Shown piece by piece: positions 36,044-48,406 of a stretch of DNA of 48,406 nt. This DNA comes from an uncultured Verrucomicrobiales bacterium. Lineage in GTDB: Bacteria > Verrucomicrobiota > Verrucomicrobiia > Verrucomicrobiales > Akkermansiaceae. The notes under the pieces are model-generated. The model searched no databases, was not told the DNA's origin, and worked only from the letters and a program-made list of their open reading frames with translations. Each line of letters starts with the position of its first letter. Within the stretch, counting starts at the first letter, position 1. The position numbers and the translations under genes were made by a program. The stretch is taken from the NCBI GenBank assembly GCA_937930235.1, contig CALGLJ010000046.1, positions 1 to 48,406 on the forward strand. The letters are read 5' to 3'.

Positions 36044-37552
36044 TTGCGTAATGGCACTGAAGAGTGCAGTAACTCCGCCGTGCGTGATTTGATTAAGGAT
36101 CCTCTCTGGCAGGCAGATAGCCTAGGGCGCCCCTTGCCAGATTGCACGCATGCGTGTGCGGTTTCTCTCCCGACTTGGGATTCCGTGATCGGCTACGAAG
36201 AGGGACGGGATAAGGTCGTAAAAAAATTAGAAACCGGGTATCCTAGATTTTTCGTTCATCCACTGGTGAAGCGGCTCTTCGCTAAAGCAAGCCAAGAGGT
36301 CGCGGAGACCGGAAAGCGGGCCGTTGTATTCCCAGGAAAAGGCTCGGCTCAACGTGCGCAGCGATATGTAGAGCGGCATCACAATGTGGCGACTCGCATT
36401 ACCAGCTATGAAGATGGTCTCCAGGCGCTCATTGTCCCAGAAGAGGCATATGGGATGGCGATGGAATATTGGCGACATACCGGAGAGATCGTCAGTAGCC
36501 GCCAAGCGGAAGATTTGTTGAATGAGAGGGAGTGCGAGGGGGTCTCCAGCGTGATTCTACGGCAGCATCTCGCAGAGACGACCGGAGCAGCACTGGATGA
36601 TCACTTTGTCTTCGAGTCTGGGATGGCGGCCATTTACACCGCATATCGGGCGGTCCTGAACCAATTTCCGGGAAAAAAGACTCTGCAGTTGGAGTTTCCA
36701 TACGTCGATGGTCTGAAGATTCAGGAAAAATTCGGAAGCGGCGTGGTGTTTCTTTACGAAACGGAAGGGGAAGATTTTGACGCGGCGGTGAGGCGGATTC
36801 AGGAAGGGGAGTTTGCGGCCGTTTTCTGTGAAGTGCCGAGTAATCCTCTGCTGCGCTGCGTAGATATTCCGCGCGTGGCTGAAGCTTGCCGGAGTGGAGG
36901 GGTGCCTCTGGTCGTGGATGATACGGTCGCGAGTTCGATCAATGTGGATGTCCTCAGATATGCGGATTTGGTCACGACGAGTTTGACCAAATGGGTTTCT
37001 GGAAAAGGGGATGTCTGCGCGGGACTCGTCACGATCAACAAAGAATCACCATGGGCGGAAAATTTTAGGAGTTTTCTTACCGAAGAAACGGGCGATGGCT
37101 GCCGACTTTACAAAGGCGATGTCAAACAGCTAATCGATAACATGCGGGACTATCGTGAGCGGGTTCAACGTTCGAATGAGAATGGCGAACTCATTGCGGA
37201 CTACCTAGCGTCTCATCCTGCGGTCGGACGAGTGTGGTATCCCAAGTTGGTCACTCCAGATGAGTATCAGGCGATTCGCCGAGATTCCGGGGGATATGGA
37301 GGATTGATTTCCTTCACTCTTAAGCAGCCGCGTAAAATGCCACGCGTTTACGATGCTCTGGAGATTTGTAAGGGGCCGAGTCTTGGAACGAATTTTTCCA
37401 TCGCCGCACCCTACACAATGTTGGCGCATTACTTTGAGCTCGATTGGGCGGAGGCCTGTGGCGTTTCCCCGAACTTATTGCGACTTTCGGTCGGGACGGA
37501 AGATGGAGAAGTGATTCTAGGGGCACTCGCTCGCGCCTTGGATCTAGGATAA
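36044..37552 (+). CDS. PLP-dependent Cys/Met-metabolism enzyme, cystathionine gamma-synthase-like with N-terminal extension; alternative start GTG 36080
   Basis: N-terminal [30 protein letters not shown] plus aspartate-aminotransferase-fold region [14 protein letters not shown]...[38 protein letters not shown]. Confidence 0.82.
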   Translation: MRNGTEECSNSAVRDLIKDPLWQADSLGRPLPDCTHACAVSLPTWDSVIGYEEGRDKVVKKLETGYPRFFVHPLVKRLFAKASQEVAETGKRAVVFPGKGSAQRAQRYVERHHNVATRITSYEDGLQALIVPEEAYGMAMEYWRHTGEIVSSRQAEDLLNERECEGVSSVILRQHLAETTGAALDDHFVFESGMAAIYTAYRAVLNQFPGKKTLQLEFPYVDGLKIQEKFGSGVVFLYETEGEDFDAAVRRIQEGEFAAVFCEVPSNPLLRCVDIPRVAEACRSGGVPLVVDDTVASSINVDVLRYADLVTTSLTKWVSGKGDVCAGLVTINKESPWAENFRSFLTEETGDGCRLYKGDVKQLIDNMRDYRERVQRSNENGELIADYLASHPAVGRVWYPKLVTPDEYQAIRRDSGGYGGLISFTLKQPRKMPRVYDALEICKGPSLGTNFSIAAPYTMLAHYFELDWAEACGVSPNLLRLSVGTEDGEVILGALARALDLG

Positions 37553-37580
37553 GCCCTTGAACCGCCCCTAGCCTGCTCCC

Positions 37581-37745
37581 TTAAAATGGGAGCTGATCTC
37601 GGTAGATCAAGGCAAGGACCGCAAGGATGACAATTCCGATCACGAAGATGACCAGTTTCATGATCGCCTTCGTAATCTTGAGGTAGAGTAAAAATCCAAG
37701 CCCAAGGATGACAATGGCGCCGATGAGTAGAGTAAGCTGGTCCAT
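37581..37745 (-). CDS. Small 54-aa membrane protein of unknown function
   Basis: Reverse-strand ORF below the track cutoff: MDQLTLLIGAIVILGLGFLLYLKITKAIMKLVIFVIGIVILAVLALIYRDQLPF*, two hydrophobic segments, 21 bp downstream of thiC. Confidence 0.6.
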   Translation of the reverse strand: MDQLTLLIGAIVILGLGFLLYLKITKAIMKLVIFVIGIVILAVLALIYRDQLPF

Positions 37746-37766
37746 CGTTTGAAAAAATGAACTGAG

Positions 37767-40018
<2,252 letters not shown>

Positions 40019-40075
40019 TGTTACGGATATCGTGGCTGGAAGAGGAGGGTTTGTCAAACGTGCGTTCCTCTTCGT

Positions 40076-40552
40076 TTACTCCTCGATCAAGGCTTTCGGT
40101 TTTCCGAACACCTCCGAAAGCAAAAGAGCTTCCCGAGCTGCGGTCGGGCTGCTGAGGTGTCTTTTTAAGCGGGCTTTCGTTGAGGGATACGCCCTTTTAG
40201 AGCGAGATGGGCTGGCGCTTTTTTGGAAATTTTTGAGTGCTTCTACCTCCGCGGGAGTGAGGCGAGCTCGTTTAGGACTAGTATCTGGAGGGCGGGTAGC
40301 AGGGAGAGCCGGGGGATTGGAGATCGCAGGAGTGGCAGTGCGCGCAGCTTGCTCGTATTGTTGCTCCAGTTCTTCAAGTTCAGCTTGCCTCTTAAACTCT
40401 TCATTGCGCTGGCGCATCTCTTCATGAATTTCTTCAAGAGACGGCTCGTAATATTCTTCTTCTTTGGGGGGATTGAACTTTTCGTAGAGCGCTTTCGCAC
40501 CTGCGAAAAGAACCATCAAGAAGACAATGATGACCTGTGGATCAATCTCCAT
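40076..40552 (-). CDS. Small membrane-anchored acidic/coiled-coil protein, unknown function
   Basis: MEIDPQVIIVFLMVLFAGAKALYEKF anchor, then EEEYYEPSLEEIHEEMRQRNEEFKRQAELEELEQQYEQ and a basic tail; 3 bp downstream of floA. Confidence 0.65.
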   Translation of the reverse strand: MEIDPQVIIVFLMVLFAGAKALYEKFNPPKEEEYYEPSLEEIHEEMRQRNEEFKRQAELEELEQQYEQAARTATPAISNPPALPATRPPDTSPKRARLTPAEVEALKNFQKSASPSRSKRAYPSTKARLKRHLSSPTAAREALLLSEVFGKPKALIEE

Positions 40553-40555
40553 GAT

Positions 40556-41554
40556 TTAAGATTCTGCAGGTTCCTCGCCAATGGAATCGCGCATTTTGGT
40601 GTCGGCCATGACGTTCTCATACTTGGCGTAATCCATGACGCCGAGTTTCCCGTTACGAAATGCTTCGGCGATGGCCATGGGAACGGTGGCTTCCGCCTCG
40701 ACAACTTTGGCACGCATTTCCTGGGTGCGAGCTGCCATTTCTTGCTCCGAGGCAACCGCGGCGGCGCGGCGCATTTCTGCTTTCGCTTGTGCGACCTGCT
40801 TATCAGCTTCCGCTTGCTCGGTCTGTAAGCGAGCTCCCACATTGTCAGCGACATCGACATCGGCGATGTCAATGGAAAGGATCTCGAAGGCAGTCGCGGC
40901 ATCGACGCCTTTTTCCAAAACGAGGCGGGAAATGGCGTCCGGATTTTCGAGGACGCTCTTATAAGAAGAGGCCGATCCGACTGAGGTCACGATCCCTTCT
41001 CCCACCCGCGCGATGATTGTCTCCTCGGTCGCTCCTCCGACAAAGCGATCTAAGTTGGTGCGAACGGTCACTCGTGCTCGGACATTGACGCCAATTCCGT
41101 CCTTCGCTACGGCCGTGATTTTATTGATCCCAGCAGAAGGGTTCGGGCAGTCGATGACTTTTGGATTAATAGAGGTGCGGACAGCTTCCAGAACAGTTTT
41201 TCCGGTGTCTTTCGTTGCAAGGTCGATGGCGCAAGCGCGATCGTAGGAAAGGGTGATGCCCGCTTTTTCTGCTGCTACGAGAGCGAGGACCACGTTGATG
41301 ATGTCCCCCCCGGCAAGGTAGTGCGCTTCGAGTTGGTCGGTGGAGTAATCCAATCCTGCTTTGGCTGCGGTGATCCGACTGTTCACGATGGTCGCGGGAT
41401 GGACTTTTCGGAATCTCATGAAGAGGAGATTGACGAGGCTGACCGGAACTCCTGCTGCTCTCGCCTGAATCCATATCCCAAAGAAATTGATGAGAACGGC
41501 AACGACGATCAGGAGAGCGATGACTCCCACTACTGCTATAGCTAAACCTGGCAT
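40556..41554 (-). CDS. floA: Flotillin-like protein FloA
   Basis: Start ATG 41554: [100 protein letters not shown]...[31 protein letters not shown]. Confidence 0.93.
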   Translation of the reverse strand: MPGLAIAVVGVIALLIVVAVLINFFGIWIQARAAGVPVSLVNLLFMRFRKVHPATIVNSRITAAKAGLDYSTDQLEAHYLAGGDIINVVLALVAAEKAGITLSYDRACAIDLATKDTGKTVLEAVRTSINPKVIDCPNPSAGINKITAVAKDGIGVNVRARVTVRTNLDRFVGGATEETIIARVGEGIVTSVGSASSYKSVLENPDAISRLVLEKGVDAATAFEILSIDIADVDVADNVGARLQTEQAEADKQVAQAKAEMRRAAAVASEQEMAARTQEMRAKVVEAEATVPMAIAEAFRNGKLGVMDYAKYENVMADTKMRDSIGEEPAES

Positions 41555-41617
41555 GCCGCGATAGTAGCTGACTCTGACTTTGATGCAATTTGAGATTTGA
41601 ATTTCGCGCATTAAAAA

Positions 41618-42448
41618 ATGAGAATCTCGGCTGTGCGCACCATTGGAATTATCGCGGGAAACGGAATTTATCCGGAGATCTTCGCTCAGGCAGCGAAGAA
41701 GCAGGGGATTCGTCTTGTGGCAGCCGCCTTTAAAGGGGAGACGAAAGAGGCATTCGTCAACGAGGTGGATGACATCAAGTGGTTCCGAGTGGGACAACTG
41801 GGAGGGGTGATCAAATACTTTAAAAAATGTGATGCTGAGGAGTGCATCATGGTAGGGCAGATTGCTCCGCGAAACCTCTTTGATCTCTGGCCAGATATGC
41901 GCACGCTCAAGGTGCTGGGTTCGGTGAAAGAAAGAAATGCGGAATCTCTCTTTGGAGCGATTGCTAAGGAGCTGGCTGCTGATGGCTTGACGCTGCTTCC
42001 GGCCACCACATTTTTAGAAGATCAGATGTCTCATGAAGGGGCAATCTTTGGCCCAAAGGTGCATGAGCGAGATCAGGAGGATGCCAATTTTGGATTTCGG
42101 ATCGCAAAAGAAACCAGTCGGCTCGATATCGGACAGACCGTGGTGGTGCGTCGCGGCACCGTCCTCGCAGTGGAAGCATTTGAAGGAACGGATCGCTGCA
42201 TCAAACGCGGTGGAGAATTAGGAAAAGGAAAAGATGTCACGCTAGTGAAGGTGTCCAAACCGAATCAAGACATGCGATTCGACGTTCCCGTGATTGGCCC
42301 GAATACGATCGAGAGTTGCCGCGAAGCCGGAGTGAAGACGATCGCGGTCGAGGCCGGAAAAACTCTCTTCCTCGGACGAGAGGAGATCGCAAAAAAATGC
42401 CAAGAGGCAAGGATTTCCGTGATTGGAATTGCCTCTGATTCTGTTTAG
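41618..42448 (+). CDS. lpxI: LpxI-type UDP-2,3-diacylglucosamine pyrophosphatase (DUF1009)
   Basis: [92 protein letters not shown]. Confidence 0.9.
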   Translation: MRISAVRTIGIIAGNGIYPEIFAQAAKKQGIRLVAAAFKGETKEAFVNEVDDIKWFRVGQLGGVIKYFKKCDAEECIMVGQIAPRNLFDLWPDMRTLKVLGSVKERNAESLFGAIAKELAADGLTLLPATTFLEDQMSHEGAIFGPKVHERDQEDANFGFRIAKETSRLDIGQTVVVRRGTVLAVEAFEGTDRCIKRGGELGKGKDVTLVKVSKPNQDMRFDVPVIGPNTIESCREAGVKTIAVEAGKTLFLGREEIAKKCQEARISVIGIASDSV

Positions 42449-42607
42449 CCCTTAGTCCTTAATCTATTTATTGGCAAAATGAATCCGACTTAGCTAATCG
42501 GGTGAAATAGGATGTTTTAAAAATCTCGGCATTCGGGGTGTGAGTCTACCAAGCGGCCCTCGAGAGAAAATTAGGGTCCCTTTTTCTTCGCTTGGCGGTG
42601 ATCTTGA

Positions 42608-44872
<2,265 letters not shown>

Positions 44873-44972
44873 CATTCTAACACTCTAACGATTTCAAAAT
44901 CGCCATGTGCAGGGGCGATAGGAATCCGCTGATTGTTTTCACCCCTCCGCCTCACACCCGATTTCCTAAATT

Positions 44973-45932
44973 ATGAAAACAGACTTTGCGAATGCCCTCA
45001 AAGGATTTGCCATGGGGGCGGCAAATGTTGTCCCCGGAGTTTCCGGGGGAACCATTGCCTTCATTACCGGGATCTATGAGCGACTCATCGAAGCTTTGAA
45101 ATCCTTCGACATGGAAGCCTTAAAATTGGCTTCCCGTTTCAAAATCGCCGAGCTTTGGGAGAAAGTAGATGGCCGCTTCCTTGCTAGCATCTTCATCGGG
45201 TCAGTCCTTGCTCTCGGGACTTTGGCCTCCCTCCTGAAGTGGGGGCTTGAGCATCATGAAACCCACGTCTTCGCTCTCTTCTTTGGCCTCATCGCCGCTT
45301 CCATTCCATCGGTAGGGAAGATGATAGAAAAATGGACCTTACCCGTCCTGATTGTATTTTTCATTGGCCTGTCTCTCGCCGTTTCTCTGGCCTTCTTGAA
45401 ACCTGCTTCCGAAAATGACCATCCTCTCTACCTCGGTCTCTGTGGCGTGGTCGCGATGTGTAGCATGATCATTCCTGGCTTGAGTGGTTCCTTTGTCCTT
45501 CTCTTAATGGGGAACTACGAACTCATTATGTTAGACGCCATCAATGATCTGCGTTCCGGGAACTTTGGCGAAGCCCTTCCCATTCTCATTCCCGTTGGCA
45601 TCGGAGCGGTGGTGGGCTTATTGGTCCTCTCACGTTTCTTGAGCTGGCTCTTCAAGACACATCATGACACCGCTATTGGGGCCATTACCGGGTTTGTTGC
45701 AGGCTCGCTCGTGATCATCTGGCCGTGGAAAGAGATTCATAAAGAACAATTCATCAAAGCAAGTGGAGAGATCAAAGAAAAGATCGTGAAGGTCGATGGA
45801 TGGAGACTTCCTGATTTCTCTCAAGCCGCCACTTGGAGCGCACTACTGGCTCTTGTGCTGGGAGTGGGATTGATCCTGATCATCGAGCGTTTCGCAAAAG
45901 TTCAACCAGAACCATCTGACGAAAGAAGCTGA
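44973..45932 (+). CDS. DUF368 membrane protein (PopT-like undecaprenyl phosphate translocase family)
   Basis: GFAMGAANVVPGVSGGTIAFITGIYERLI, MIIPGLSGSFVLLLMGNYELIM; internally repeated PG(V/L)SG(G/S) motif. Confidence 0.87.
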   Translation: MKTDFANALKGFAMGAANVVPGVSGGTIAFITGIYERLIEALKSFDMEALKLASRFKIAELWEKVDGRFLASIFIGSVLALGTLASLLKWGLEHHETHVFALFFGLIAASIPSVGKMIEKWTLPVLIVFFIGLSLAVSLAFLKPASENDHPLYLGLCGVVAMCSMIIPGLSGSFVLLLMGNYELIMLDAINDLRSGNFGEALPILIPVGIGAVVGLLVLSRFLSWLFKTHHDTAIGAITGFVAGSLVIIWPWKEIHKEQFIKASGEIKEKIVKVDGWRLPDFSQAATWSALLALVLGVGLILIIERFAKVQPEPSDERS

Positions 45933-45933
45933 A

Positions 45934-46887
45934 TCAATCAGAGGCGATAAATTCGGCCGCCCGAGTTTCCGACCAGTATTCCTTCGCGCCACCTGCAAAG
46001 CCGACGTGCCCTCCTTGCTCGGGAGTTTCCAGATGAAAAAATGCACTCGCTTCCGCAATCTCATAGGGAAAACATGCCGGAGCAAGAAAAGGATCATTCT
46101 TGGCACTGATCAATAAAGTGGGCACGCGGATTCCCGAAAGAAACGGCTTACTGCTCGCTTTTTTCCAATAGTCTTTGGCACTGGAAAACCCATTGAAAAC
46201 CGCCGTGAATCGATCATCAAATTGCGCAAAGGTCTTCATCTCGTCTAATCCAGATAAATCGACCTCGTCAGGAAATTGCTCACTTTTGATCCGAACCTTT
46301 TCTTTGAGTCCCTCCATGAAACGGTGCATGTAGATTCGATTCTGTGGTTCCCCCAGACGGAGTGAACTTGAAGTCAGATCGCACGGCACGGAAAAGGTCA
46401 CCGCGCTTTTGACTCGCGCATCGATTTCTCCCTTCTGTTCTCCAAGGTATTTCAGCGTGATATTCCCCCCGAGGCTAAAGCCCACCAAAGCGAGTTCCTC
46501 GTAATCGAGCGTTAATACATGATCCACCACCGCTTTCAGATCCTCACTGATCCCGCTGTGATAAGAACGAAGCAGGCGATTGGGCTCTCCGCTGCACCCC
46601 CGACAGTTCCACGCGAGAACATCGTAGCCCCGCCGTCTCATCGCGTGCGTCATTCCACGGATATACTTTGCCTGCGAGTCACCTTCTAGCCCGTGAGCGA
46701 TGATGACAACTCGGCGGCTCCCGCTCTTTGTCCAATCGAGATCGAGAAAATCTCCATCTAACATTTCAAGTCGTTCCCGCTCATATGCGAGGGGAGGGAC
46801 TCTTCGGAAGAGCGTGGGAAAGACCGTCCCGAAATGTCCGCCGCGCAGACCTCGCGGCGCACGGTAACTTGATTCAAGAACTGGCAT
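45934..46887 (-). CDS. YheT-family alpha/beta hydrolase
   Basis: FGTVFPTLFRR, VVIIAHGLEGDSQAKYIRGMTHAMRRRGYDVLAWNCRGCSGEPN, ELALVGFSLGGNITLKYLGE, GGHVGF. Start at ATG 46887 (MPVLESSYRAP). Confidence 0.9.
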   Translation of the reverse strand: MPVLESSYRAPRGLRGGHFGTVFPTLFRRVPPLAYERERLEMLDGDFLDLDWTKSGSRRVVIIAHGLEGDSQAKYIRGMTHAMRRRGYDVLAWNCRGCSGEPNRLLRSYHSGISEDLKAVVDHVLTLDYEELALVGFSLGGNITLKYLGEQKGEIDARVKSAVTFSVPCDLTSSSLRLGEPQNRIYMHRFMEGLKEKVRIKSEQFPDEVDLSGLDEMKTFAQFDDRFTAVFNGFSSAKDYWKKASSKPFLSGIRVPTLLISAKNDPFLAPACFPYEIAEASAFFHLETPEQGGHVGFAGGAKEYWSETRAAEFIASD

Positions 46888-47830
46888 GAGAAAGAAATTT
46901 TTCCAACGCCTCAATGAGCTGAGCGCGCAAGGGAAGACCTTTTTGAAAAAGAGCATGCTGTGCCTTTTCGTAATCCCTCCGCCCCGCGCTCGTCTCGATA
47001 CAGATCGGCTCATATCCATACTGCCTGAGATCATAAGGCGAGGCCCGCATGTCGATTTCTCGTGCTTCGATAGCGAAGAAAAGGGTCTCTCTCAGAAGAT
47101 CTGATGAGATCCATGGTGAGCTTTTATAACTCCACTTATACAGATCCATATTGGCATGAATACACCCCGGCTGCTCATGCTCTTCCCGCGTGTGCAGAGT
47201 GGGGGAGCTTTGATTGAGCGGAATCGCCCCTTTCGTAAAAAAGCGAAAAGCATCAAAGTGTGAACACGTCACCGGACGACTCGCCACCACCGCATCGATT
47301 TCCTCTTGGGTAAGCCGTAGCGGGGCGCTTTCTCGATGCCGAAGATCTCCTCCTTCATACACCATCGCCCATTCGTGCAGTCCATGGCATGCTAGATGAG
47401 GTGGGCGAGCCTGAGTCAGTTTGAGCATCTGGAGGATCCATCTTAAACGATCCCGCCCTTTCTCCGTGAGTAAAGATGGATCAATCATGGCGTGGCCATT
47501 TTCATGACGATAATACTTTGGGGAAAACTCCTCCTTTGATCCTTCTGTCAAGAGGACTCCATCTCCTGGATGCCATCTCTCCAGTCGGCCGAGAGAAAAA
47601 GAATAATAAGTATGGAGAAAATCGTACACCGGATGCTTTTCTCCTCGGGATTTCCGTTCTCTCATCGGGAGCGTCACTCTCTGAACCTGCTCGTAATGTG
47701 ACAATGCCGCAGTCCTCCACTCCTCTTGAGATAGAGTTAAAACATCATCCTTGGAACAATTCATCGCGGCAAAATTTAAGCAAAATAGAACTTGCACGAA
47801 AAGCGTAACCATCATAGCTTCCGCCCGCAC
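46874..47830 (-). CDS. Conserved protein of the family often labelled 3-methyladenine DNA glycosylase; function uncertain; start probably internal (MNCSKDDV)
   Basis: SRGEKHPVYDFLHTYYSFSLGRLERWHPG, HLACHGLHEWAMVY, RPVTCSHFDAFRFFTKGAIPLN, EQPGCIHANMDLYKWSYK, REIDMRASPYDLRQYGYEPICIET. Recognised from memory of similar actinobacterial proteins. Confidence 0.65.
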   Translation of the reverse strand: MRAEAMMVTLFVQVLFCLNFAAMNCSKDDVLTLSQEEWRTAALSHYEQVQRVTLPMRERKSRGEKHPVYDFLHTYYSFSLGRLERWHPGDGVLLTEGSKEEFSPKYYRHENGHAMIDPSLLTEKGRDRLRWILQMLKLTQARPPHLACHGLHEWAMVYEGGDLRHRESAPLRLTQEEIDAVVASRPVTCSHFDAFRFFTKGAIPLNQSSPTLHTREEHEQPGCIHANMDLYKWSYKSSPWISSDLLRETLFFAIEAREIDMRASPYDLRQYGYEPICIETSAGRRDYEKAQHALFQKGLPLRAQLIEALEKFLSHASS

Positions 47831-47852
47831 CGGAAACGGTCACAAACAAAAT

Positions 47853-47929
<77 letters not shown>

Positions 47930-47931
47930 AT

Positions 47932-47964
47932 GAAGGCCCTAAGTTATAACGACTTAGGGCCTTC
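47932..47964 (+). terminator. Hairpin downstream of tRNA-fMet
   Basis: Perfect 13-bp inverted repeat GAAGGCCCTAAGT / ACTTAGGGCCTTC with a 7-nt loop, 3 bp after the tRNA CCA. Confidence 0.65.
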
Positions 47965-48002
47965 GCCATTTTAAGATGTAAATTGCTCAAAATGCAGTGC
48001 AA

Positions 48003-48054
48003 TGCACGAAAATGCGGCAATATACGAGGTTTGTTGCACGAACCGTTGCACGAA
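48003..48054 (+). repeat. Three TGCACGAA direct repeats downstream of tRNA-fMet
   Basis: TGCACGAA at 48003-48010, 48035-48042 and 48047-48054; the last two are 12 bp apart. Confidence 0.6.
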
Positions 48055-48109
48055 AAACTATACCAAATAAAGGCTTTTTGTTGGGTGTGGTCTGAGATCT
48101 GGGCTAACT

Positions 48110-48138
48110 TTTTAGTGCAATAGCTCATTGCACTAAAA
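48110..48138. repeat. Perfect 12-bp inverted repeat
   Basis: TTTTAGTGCAAT-AGCTC-ATTGCACTAAAA. Confidence 0.7.
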
Positions 48139-48272
48139 TTACAGGATGAAAAATCTGATCATTGAGTCGGTTAACTTGCTTCAGTTTTTAAACTGCCATC
48201 CAAGATGGGTTGAGGTCTAAAAACTTTGCTGTCGACAGGAGGGAAGCGACTTTCAAAATTGAATCCCAAACA

Positions 48273-48406
48273 ATGTCCACCTTCCAAGCTGATAGCTTTC
48301 TTACCATCACCTTAGCCATTCTGGTTCTCTTTTCTGGAGTTCATTTGAATCGCAAAATCGGGCTTTTGCGAAAATATAATATTCCAGAGCCGGTGACGGG
48401 TGGTTT
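48273..48406 (+). CDS. gltS: Sodium/glutamate symporter (GltS-like), 5' fragment only
   Basis: ATG at 48273: MSTFQADSFLTITLAILVLFSGVHLNRKIGLLRKYNIPEPVTGG..., matching the GltS N-terminal KYxIPEPVxGG pattern; runs off the window. Confidence 0.75.
   Translation, partial: MSTFQADSFLTITLAILVLFSGVHLNRKIGLLRKYNIPEPVTGG

Noticed and set aside
48003-48054. TGCACGAA repeats as a CRISPR array
   Set aside because: Repeats are only 8 bp with irregular short spacing and no cas genes nearby.

Overview
This 48.4-kb window reads as bacterial chromosome, probably from a Verrucomicrobia-like lineage; that assignment is inferred from gene content and protein style only. It is mostly housekeeping and metabolic genes: phosphosugar mutase, lnt, guaB-guaA, prmA, an aminotransferase, xseA, gmk-coaC-coaB, rplM-rpsI, rpsU, thiC, floA, lpxI, monomeric icd, a DUF368/PopT-like protein, and one initiator tRNA. 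Accessory content includes a TonB receptor plus DUF1624 acyltransferase pair behind repeated palindromes, and a divergent peptide-ABC locus with two permease pairs but one SBP and one ATPase pair. No CRISPR array, transposase, prophage or rRNA was seen. The signals most worth a second look are: (1) a class A PBP whose transpeptidase SxxK and KTG motifs are destroyed while the GT51 motifs are intact; (2) a peptide-ABC ATPase heterodimer with an asymmetric degenerate site (OppF-like Walker B DE to DG, altered signatures) and rewired C-terminal cysteines; (3) two identical TGCAAAAAAGTTGCA dyads before the TonB receptor; (4) a THI-box-like thiC leader with a canonical pyrimidine-sensing half, a non-consensus 3' half and a terminator; (5) a repeat and dyad-rich region downstream of tRNA-fMet. 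All calls come from reading the sequence and translations; no database search was run.
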